12,728 nt of DNA from the NCBI GenBank assembly GCA_015767355.1, contig JADWMH010000002.1, positions 15,860 through 28,587 on the forward strand, written 5' to 3'. Below are positions 7,609-12,728 of the stretch, piece after piece. Position 1 is the first letter of the stretch; each line of letters opens with the position of its first letter. The notes beneath the pieces are model-generated. The model saw nothing but the letters and a program-made list of their open reading frames with translations. It made no database searches and was not told where the DNA came from. This DNA comes from Gammaproteobacteria bacterium (lineage in GTDB: Bacteria; Pseudomonadota; Gammaproteobacteria; Chromatiales; Chromatiaceae). Position numbers and translations under genes: made by a program.

Positions 7609-8742
7609 TTAAGACGTGGTTATCACGATCCTGCTGATCTCACTGGGCGCGAGCACTCGCAACGGCGGTCCCCAGTAGCCCGCTCCACGGCTGACGAATA
7701 TCTGCTGTCCCGGCCTGTGTTCATGGAGTCCCCACAGATAGGGTTGGTCAAGCTTAACCAGCAGCCCAAAAGGGAAAATCTGCCCGCCGTGGGTATGGCC
7801 GCTGAGCATCAGGTCACAGCGTTTCTCTTCGACCAGTGAAAGTGATTTTGGCTGGTGAGAGAGAACAATGACCGGCATAGATTGATCCACACCAGTGTAT
7901 GCTGCATCAACATCAGGCGGCCTTACACCAAATCGCGCACCTGTGAGGTCATTGATCCCCACCAGGTTGAATTTTCCCTCGTCATTGCCGAAGAGAATAC
8001 TCTGGTTGGTCAGCGGCTTGATGCCCAGCGCCCGGACCTCTTCAAGTATCGGTTCTACACCATGAAAATATTCATGATTTCCAGTGACGAAATAGGTTGG
8101 CGCATCGAGCGCCTTTAAAGGCTCTAGATCGCGCCTGATTTTTTGCGGAGGAAGGTCGAAGAGATCACCGGTAATAACAACCATGTCGGGCTGCATCGCG
8201 TTGGTCCGGGCGACGATCTCCTGCATGAATTCACGCTTGATAGTCCGCCCGACATGGACATCCGTGAGCTGCACAATGGTGAAACCATTGAACGGGAACT
8301 CCCTGATGCGAACCACGACATCGTTCACCTCCGGCAGTCGGGTCCCCTGTGAAAAACCGCGCCACAGGTAGGAGGCTGCGGCAAGCAGCATGGCCGTATC
8401 GAATATCACCTTGATGACACGCCGCCGCTCCTGGTCAAACGGCACCCGCCGCGAAATCGACACACTCAGGTCATAGACCAGGGCGACGACAAGCAGCATA
8501 AAGGTGGAGCCGATAAAGAGACTGATCGTCAGGTAAACGGCAAGTGATTCGGGAAGAAAACCAGTCACTATATCGACGGCAAAAACCACCTCACCCGCCA
8601 TAATGGTGACCATCAGGAGCGCGCCGATGCTGTGGAAGCGTGGAGAAAGCTGGCAGAAAAAACGCCGGTAGACGTAGTAGTTGGTCAGCGCCAGAACAGT
8701 GAGAAAAATGCTGATGAAGATGAGTTGTTGGTTAATACTCAT
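7609..8742 (-). CDS. Membrane-anchored calcineurin-like metallophosphoesterase (YaeI/YkuE-type)
   Basis: A two-metal phosphoesterase of 377 residues from ATG 8742. A TTG 15 nt upstream would add five residues; neither start has a clear ribosome site. Hydrophobic segments lie near 6-25, 38-61, 67-91 and 112-128, followed by the catalytic domain. All metal-binding blocks are present: D161-x-H163 in QLTDVHVG, GD at 192-193, GNHE at 221-224, His296 in VLSHQP and GHTHGG at 315-320. Basic residues in the first loop (RRFF...SPRFH) and before the fourth segment (RRVPFDQERRRVIK) suggest that these loops are cytoplasmic, which would place the enzyme domain in the periplasm. YaeI- and YkuE-type relatives act as phosphodiesterases or phosphatases in the envelope; the substrate here is unknown. 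It lies 53 nt ahead of the patatin gene and could share its message, giving a phosphoesterase/phospholipase pair. Confidence 0.88.
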   Translation of the reverse strand: MSINQQLIFISIFLTVLALTNYYVYRRFFCQLSPRFHSIGALLMVTIMAGEVVFAVDIVTGFLPESLAVYLTISLFIGSTFMLLVVALVYDLSVSISRRVPFDQERRRVIKVIFDTAMLLAAASYLWRGFSQGTRLPEVNDVVVRIREFPFNGFTIVQLTDVHVGRTIKREFMQEIVARTNAMQPDMVVITGDLFDLPPQKIRRDLEPLKALDAPTYFVTGNHEYFHGVEPILEEVRALGIKPLTNQSILFGNDEGKFNLVGINDLTGARFGVRPPDVDAAYTGVDQSMPVIVLSHQPKSLSLVEEKRCDLMLSGHTHGGQIFPFGLLVKLDQPYLWGLHEHRPGQQIFVSRGAGYWGPPLRVLAPSEISRIVITTS

Positions 8743-8831
8743 AGGGGATTTTGGCAATCAGCTTCTATGTTGACGTCAGCAGCGGCATTATTGGTGCAAT
8801 CACATGACGGCCAGAGCAGTCGCATCTTCAA

Positions 8832-10037
8832 TCAACGGTAAATCAACACATCTCTGCGCTCTTCGGCCCAGGCAGATTCGTCTGCCAGCAGCAGTGCCTC
8901 GAGGTCAGGCACTGTACTGCTCGGCTCATCCACCCACTCCCGCAGCAATTCACTGCCGTTGATCAAATCGATTGACAGCCGTTCATGCTCATATTCGTAA
9001 GCGAAATCGCGCCACAGCGGGTAGTCCGGGTAAATTCGCCGCAGGGCCTTGAAAGCCAGCGCCTGCAGCCGCCACGGCCGGAAGGCATGATGGTTGTAGT
9101 GCGGGCCTTCAACGTGGATTTGCACGCCCGCGCACAATTCCCCCTGATGCTTGTGCGTGACGGGCTCGAACCAGCATTCACGCAGCCTGCAGCCGCGCAA
9201 CCACTGCGGCGCAAGGCGGTCCATTTCGGCGATGATTGCAGGGGCGTCGATGTCCGGTGCGCCAAACAACTCCAGCGGCCGGGTCGTCCCCCTCCCCTCT
9301 GACAGCGTTGTTCCCTCCAGCATGACCGTGCCGGGGTAGCAACGCGCCATCCACAGGTTGGGTGCATTGGGGCTAGGATTGATCCACTCACGCTCGCCCA
9401 GTGGCCAGCCGAATCCCGGCGCCTTTTCGGCTTGCCAACCCTGCATTTCGATAACCCGGTAGTCCAGGTTCAGTGAGTATCGCTTTATAAACCAGTTGCC
9501 TATTTCGCCCAGCGTAAGCCCGTGGCGCATCGGCATTTCACCCGCGCCGACGAAGCTCTCCCACCCCTCCCGCAGAATCAAACCCTCGATCGGGCGGCCC
9601 GCCGGATTCGGTCGGTCGAGCACCCACACCGTCTTGCCATGCGTCGCTGCAGCCTCCAGCATATACCGCAGGGTCGTAATGAAGGTGTAGATGCGGCAGC
9701 CAAGATCCTGCAGATCCACCAGCAGAACGTCGAAGCTCTCCATCATCTGCTGCGTTGGCCGACGCACCTCGCCATACAAACTGTAGACAGGTATTCCGTG
9801 CACCGGATCGATGAAGTCCTGTGACTCCACCATGTTGTCCTGCTTGTCGCCGCGCAGTCCGTGCTGAGGGCCGAAGGCTGCCGTGAGATTGATGCTCTCT
9901 ATCGCGGCCAGCGCATCCAGCGAGTGTTCGAGGTTCGCGGTAACTGAAGCAGGATGGGCCAGCAGCGCCACACGCCGGCCGACCAGTGGTGCTCGCAACG
10001 AGTCATCTTCGATAAAGTGGTCGATGCCAAACTTCAT
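8832..10037 (-). CDS. namZ: DUF1343 family exo-beta-N-acetylmuramidase (NamZ-like)
   Basis: A 401-residue member of the DUF1343/NamZ family, whose characterised member in Bacillus subtilis (NamZ, YbbC) removes terminal N-acetylmuramic acid from peptidoglycan fragments. Family blocks seen in order: FGPQHGLRG at 55-63, YSLYGEVRRPT about 85-95, DLQDLGCRIYTF about 108-119, DRPNPAGRPIEG at 141-152, MRHGLTLGEIGNW about 170-182, NPSPNAPNL about 220-228 and EGTTLSEGRGTTRP at 241-254. Length is normal for the core domain. No signal peptide is present (MKFGIDHFIEDD), so unlike the secreted Bacillus enzyme this one probably works in the cytoplasm, on imported muropeptide sugars. The start ATG overlaps the stop of the DOMON-like gene (ATGA), so the two are very likely translated together. 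Function in muramic-acid recycling is inferred from the family; no other recycling gene is in view. Confidence 0.88.
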   Translation of the reverse strand: MKFGIDHFIEDDSLRAPLVGRRVALLAHPASVTANLEHSLDALAAIESINLTAAFGPQHGLRGDKQDNMVESQDFIDPVHGIPVYSLYGEVRRPTQQMMESFDVLLVDLQDLGCRIYTFITTLRYMLEAAATHGKTVWVLDRPNPAGRPIEGLILREGWESFVGAGEMPMRHGLTLGEIGNWFIKRYSLNLDYRVIEMQGWQAEKAPGFGWPLGEREWINPSPNAPNLWMARCYPGTVMLEGTTLSEGRGTTRPLELFGAPDIDAPAIIAEMDRLAPQWLRGCRLRECWFEPVTHKHQGELCAGVQIHVEGPHYNHHAFRPWRLQALAFKALRRIYPDYPLWRDFAYEYEHERLSIDLINGSELLREWVDEPSSTVPDLEALLLADESAWAEERRDVLIYR

Positions 10038-10639
10038 GACGGAACCTTTGTATCGGTGAGCGCTGCGCCCGCAACAACCGGCCGCTGCAGATGCAGCATG
10101 AAACTGCCGGGATGATGAAAATCGGGAGAACTTGACGGATGCGCGAGCGCCCAGTAGGAGAGCCTGTCATGCTTCTCCTCGACGACTGCTGCCAGGGCTA
10201 TGTGTATCGCACCGTCACCGGGCAGCGTCCTCAACGCCATACTGCTGATCCGGGCTTCTAGTTCCATCCGCTCATTGGTCTGGCGCACCTCTACCGGTAT
10301 GGATGCGCAGCATTCCAGCGGTTCCATCTCCTCCCGATATCGTGCGAAGCTGTACGCGGCCCATTGCGTGGAGGGCGAGAAATTGAATTCACAATATTCG
10401 GGAGAACTGCCCGCGGCAACAAATGTTTCAAAGCAGGTATGACGCCATAGATCGTCGGTATGTACCGGGGGCGCCGTCGCCGGTATTACCAGCTGGTCGA
10501 GCTCTCCTTCCAGCAGGTATCGCAGGCGCAGAGAGCCATCCGAAGTCGTGTTGATTTCAGCCTTGATGCTGCGAACCGCCAACGTTTTATTCTTAGCGTG
10601 GGGGACCAGGGAAACGCTGGCTGAAGAGAGTCCTGGCAT
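10034..10639 (-). CDS. DOMON-like domain protein
   Basis: A 201-residue protein from ATG 10639, chosen for its GGAAG ribosome site (plus-strand 10647-10651) and because a further TTG at 10678 would add only 13 residues of no clear value. It resembles bacterial proteins annotated DOMON-like. The conserved blocks visible are VPHAKN at 12-17, DDLWRHTCFETF at 62-73, EFNFSPSTQWAAYSF at 84-98, SYWALAHP at 161-168 and PDFHHPGSF at 172-180. DOMON folds are beta sandwiches related to carbohydrate- and haem-binding modules. No signal peptide or membrane segment is present, so it is probably cytoplasmic. There is no catalytic signature and the ligand is unknown. Its TGA overlaps the ATG of the muramidase gene, which suggests a sugar-binding partner or accessory for that enzyme; this is inference from gene order. 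It starts 154 nt downstream of the nitroreductase stop, with no gene or clear signal between them. Confidence 0.8.
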   Translation of the reverse strand: MPGLSSASVSLVPHAKNKTLAVRSIKAEINTTSDGSLRLRYLLEGELDQLVIPATAPPVHTDDLWRHTCFETFVAAGSSPEYCEFNFSPSTQWAAYSFARYREEMEPLECCASIPVEVRQTNERMELEARISSMALRTLPGDGAIHIALAAVVEEKHDRLSYWALAHPSSSPDFHHPGSFMLHLQRPVVAGAALTDTKVPS

Positions 10640-10646
10640 GCTTGTT

Positions 10647-10651
10647 CTTCC
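10647..10651 (-). promoter_or_regulatory. Ribosome site deciding the DOMON-like start
   Basis: Read on the minus strand, GGAAG lies 7 nt before ATG 10639. It supports that ATG over the upstream TTG at 10678. Confidence 0.6.
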
Positions 10652-10793
10652 GGGAAATTGCTTGTGGGTGACGCGCAAATAATACTGGAGTGGTCATAAT
10701 CAAGCAATTGCTTCTTCTCTGTCCACATTCCACAGGCATCAATCATTCGGACAACAATGCAAGCAGCATCAGGAAGCTATTGTTGGACACCTC

Positions 10794-11450
10794 CTATATA
10801 CGCACTAAAACACTGTCTAAGCGACGCCGTGACTTTGGAAGCCTGGCATTATAGTCCTCTTCAGGATGATGATAACCAATCGCCAAAGCGACATCGCACT
10901 GATAACCATCAAGCTCCTTTTTGAACTCCCCGTTGACTAAATCAGTATCAATGCCTTCCATAGGCGTGGAGTCAATTTTGAGACGAGCCAGGGTATGCAG
11001 GGTGTTTCCAAGGGCAAGATAGGTTTGCGCCTTTGTCCAGCTGCTTGTATTTCCAGTCTCATCGGTATTCAACTCGGCAAACACAAAACCACCAAAGGCG
11101 CTCTCTCGATCTTCCGGTTTGGTTCGTTTATCCTCAATGCCTTTATCCACTACTTCAGCATAATCATCGCGTATGTAACGCGGGTTGTAAGCAAACAGAA
11201 TAATCTGCGAGCTTTCAAAAACATGAGGTTGGTTAAACTGATAATTATGAGCAAAAGTTCGACTCATGCGCTCTCTTGCTTCATCACTCTCAATAACGAC
11301 AAACCTCCAGGGCTGCGAGTTAATCGAAGATGCAGACAATCGCATCGCTTCGATAAGCACATCAAGATCCTGTTGAGGGATTTTTTTTGATGCATCATAT
11401 TTTTTCGTGGTATATCTCCAACGAAGGTCTTCAATAATTGGATGAGTCAT
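10794..11450 (-). CDS. NfsB-like NAD(P)H-dependent FMN nitroreductase
   Basis: A 218-residue flavoprotein oxidoreductase close in length and layout to E. coli NfsB (217 aa), the oxygen-insensitive nitroreductase that reduces nitroaromatics and quinones with NAD(P)H. FMN-binding features are visible: RWRYTTKKYDASKK at 10-23 (Arg and Lys for phosphate and isoalloxazine contacts), SASSINSQPWRF at 39-50, the PMEG turn at 163-166 and the C-terminal LPKSRRRLDSV. The protein is expected to be cytoplasmic and dimeric. ATG 11450 has a strong AGAGGA site (plus-strand 11459-11464) 8 nt away. Base use is more AT-rich than in the muramidase region to its left: G+C is 24 of 60 at 11161-11220 against 38 of 60 at 9061-9120. 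It may therefore have been acquired separately. The stretch upstream is AT-rich, but no -35/-10 pair is convincing. The physiological substrate is unknown. Confidence 0.93.
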   Translation of the reverse strand: MTHPIIEDLRWRYTTKKYDASKKIPQQDLDVLIEAMRLSASSINSQPWRFVVIESDEARERMSRTFAHNYQFNQPHVFESSQIILFAYNPRYIRDDYAEVVDKGIEDKRTKPEDRESAFGGFVFAELNTDETGNTSSWTKAQTYLALGNTLHTLARLKIDSTPMEGIDTDLVNGEFKKELDGYQCDVALAIGYHHPEEDYNARLPKSRRRLDSVLVRI

Positions 11451-11458
11451 ACTGTTTT

Positions 11459-11464
11459 TCCTCT
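11459..11464 (-). promoter_or_regulatory. Ribosome site of the nitroreductase gene
   Basis: AGAGGA on the minus strand lies 8 nt before ATG 11450, a near-ideal Shine-Dalgarno placement. It fixes the start. Confidence 0.75.
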
Positions 11465-11509
11465 GTAAATGGACATATTTGAATAAGATTGTATTCCTTT
11501 ATACCTTTG

Positions 11510-11752
11510 TTAAACTGAATCTCTACCCGCGAGTATGACTCCCCTGTCAGCACTTATGTCAATAATCCCGGGGCTAATGATCGGAAATGCATTGTGCCCG
11601 TTGAGAGATAATACTGCTACTTGGTTGTCAGTAAGTGTTATTTTTCCAATGCAGCGGATCTCACTCTGACCATCAGATTGCTCCAAATCTTTTGAGGAAT
11701 AAAAATTTGCAGAGACATCTCTCGATTGGGACTCGATCTCCCTGTAAATTAC
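11510..11752 (-). other. 80-codon stop-free stretch, possible gene remnant
   Basis: On the minus strand the frame runs without a stop from just after a TGA (plus-strand 11753-11755) to TAA (11510-11512), giving 80 residues. There is no ATG or GTG; the only alternative is a TTG at codon 22 with no ribosome site. The second half, such as GKITLTDNQVAVLSLNG and then IISPGIIDISADRGVILAG, looks protein-like, with alternating hydrophobic strands and Gly turns. I do not recognise a family. An open run of this length can occur by chance, so a decayed gene end is only a possibility. A 26-codon ATG frame overlaps its first half in another phase, so a frameshifted start is conceivable. Confidence 0.22.
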
Positions 11753-11843
11753 TCAAGAGGTTGCCAGGAAAAGAAGAGAGAAATATATACAAGAATTATT
11801 CACTGCCACATCAGAAAACGACAAGGCTCTGAGGATCATCGTC

Positions 11844-12728
11844 ATATCACCAGCTAACACCGCCGTTCTGATCAAGCAACAGTTCGATAGTTTCGAGGAA
11901 TTTGCTGATCTCGCGGAAGCGTGGAGTGCAGATTTTCACCAGTTGAACGCAGAGCAGTTCAAGTCGGAAATGTTCCAGGCGCAGATCGGGACTCTACTCT
12001 GCTCAAGTGGCAGGCTAGGTTGTCACGTGGAATAATGTGGGGCAACACCCGTCGGCATGTATACATTCGCCATCCCCGACACAGGAAGTGCGGATGTCCT
12101 GCTTTGCTTCCCCGTTCACGGAGAGATAGATGTCTTCAGCAGGCCAGGATTCAGCGTATCGACATTCAGCATCTCCAGAGGACTATTGGAGAGTTTTCTT
12201 GAACGAAATCATGCTCATGAACTTATCGAATCATTAGGTATCACGGACACGATCTTTTTTGCCCCACCTGAACAGATTGACGTGTTGCGTTACCTGTTAA
12301 AAGAGGCGCCAGCCATTGCACAGCTGGGAAACAAGAATCATGCGATGACTGATGATTTTCAAGAGGGTCTCCTCTCCACCCTTTTGCAAGTTCTCTATAA
12401 AGAGAAACCAGGGCAATGGAAAGACTCTGCATCTGCTCAACATGCACTCGATCATGTTATTGAGTATGTCTAAGCGGAGCCTGATTCGAAAATCCGGATC
12501 ACCGACCTCTGCGCCTTATCAGACATGCCGGAACGAACCCTTCGGAATCTTTTCAGGAAAGGAATTGGATTATCACCCAAGTCATTTATCGTCGGGAGGA
12601 GATTGTACGGTGTACATCGTGAGTTATGGCATTCTGCTTCATCGACGACACGAATCACCAATGTGGCGAACAACTGGGGTTTCTGGCACATGGGCCAGTT
12701 TGCAGCAGTTTGTCGAAAGCTGTTTGGC
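11844..12728 (+). pseudogene. AraC-family transcriptional regulator, broken by two in-frame TAA codons, 3' end cut by window
   Basis: One frame encodes an AraC-type regulator from about 11844 to the window edge (295 codons). The N-terminal sensing part runs KQQFDSFEEFADLAEAW, FQAQIGTLLCSSGRLGCHVE, FAIPDTGSADVLLCFPVHG, DVFSRPGFSVSTFSI. The C-terminal DNA-binding part reads KIRITDLCALSDMPERTLR, NLFRKGIGLSPKSFI and ITNVANNWGFWHMGQFA, the two helix-turn-helix units of the family. The frame is stopped by TAA at 12033-12035 (after GCHVE) and again at 12471-12473, between the sensing part and the DNA-binding part. No ATG is found where the protein should begin; ATA 11844 followed by SPANTAV may be a changed start. 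ATG 12057 gives a 138-residue fragment without a DNA-binding domain. There is no frameshift in about 880 nt, so inactivation looks recent and due to point changes. Sequencing error at two sites is the main alternative. Confidence 0.8.

Larger units (their letters stand above)
11451..11843. other. 393-nt intergenic region between nitroreductase and AraC remnant
   Basis: The region is AT-rich and has no intact gene. It should contain the nitroreductase promoter; candidate -10-like words on the minus strand are TATAAA (within 11495-11505) and TACAAT (11486-11495 area), neither with a well-spaced -35. It also covers the 80-codon minus-strand stop-free stretch listed separately, and the zone just before the AraC frame, where no ribosome site next to a start codon is seen. 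No palindromic repeat like those left of 5.2 kb was found. Confidence 0.5.

Noticed and set aside
8743..8757. TTG start for the metallophosphoesterase
   Set aside because: It adds only five residues and has no clear Shine-Dalgarno sequence. ATG 8742 gives a normal N-terminus. It is kept as an alternative in the entry.
8771..8778. TGACGTCA 8-bp palindrome upstream of the phosphoesterase gene
   Set aside because: A single short palindrome with no second copy or positioned promoter; likely chance.
10752..10788. Inverted repeat CAACAAT / ATTGTTG after the nitroreductase stop
   Set aside because: Seven pairs with a loop of about 20 nt and no T-run in the direction of transcription. It is too weak to call a terminator.
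11635..11832. 65-codon plus-strand frame
   Set aside because: The product is low-quality (Arg/Lys/Asn-rich with no pattern), opposite the possible remnant on the other strand and without a ribosome site.
11921..12202. 93-codon plus-strand frame
   Set aside because: It overlaps the AraC frame in another phase. The AraC frame has clear family blocks, so this is a shadow.

Overview
The window looks like chromosomal DNA of a Gram-negative proteobacterium, most likely a gammaproteobacterium. The support is an outer-membrane patatin with an Omp85-type barrel, an NtrC-type sigma-54 response regulator, an oxygen-dependent protoporphyrinogen oxidase end, and short palindromic intergenic repeats of a kind I recall from gammaproteobacterial genomes. 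The genus cannot be named from the sequence alone. No RNA gene, CRISPR array, insertion sequence or replication origin was seen.

Plus strand, 1-5074. The window opens in the 3' end of a hemY/hemG-type protoporphyrinogen oxidase gene. About 220 bases follow that are built mainly from two repeat elements (a 79-bp imperfect palindrome and a REP-like hairpin). Then comes a three-gene signalling unit: a small single-pass membrane protein, a membrane sensor histidine kinase (periplasmic Cache-like domain, two PAS domains, HisKA, HATPase) whose start overlaps the small gene by 10 nt, and an NtrC-family sigma-54 activator. A 62-nt near-perfect hairpin lies between kinase and regulator. The regulator's targets are not visible; no convincing -24/-12 promoter was found here.

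Convergent junction, 5075-5230. The regulator and the patatin gene point at each other across another palindromic repeat (5110-5186), which may serve both sides as an RNA end structure.

Minus strand, 5231-11450, read right to left: an NfsB-like nitroreductase, a DOMON-like protein, a DUF1343/NamZ-type exo-N-acetylmuramidase overlapping it by 4 nt, a membrane-anchored metallophosphoesterase, and a type Vd (PlpD-like) patatin phospholipase with its own POTRA and barrel. Several of these act on envelope material (peptidoglycan sugars, phosphoesters, phospholipids). Only the DOMON/NamZ pair and perhaps phosphoesterase/patatin look co-transcribed.

Right end, 10.8-12.7 kb. G+C falls visibly at about 10.7 kb. 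This part holds the nitroreductase, an 80-codon stop-free stretch that may be a gene remnant, and an AraC-family regulator gene that keeps one frame to the window edge but is interrupted by two TAA codons and lacks a normal start: a recently dead gene.

The most notable points are the AraC pseudogene broken only by point changes, the small membrane protein coupled to the Cache/PAS kinase, the NamZ/DOMON coupled pair without signal peptides, and the density of palindromic repeats at gene borders. I did not find a clear wholly new system.
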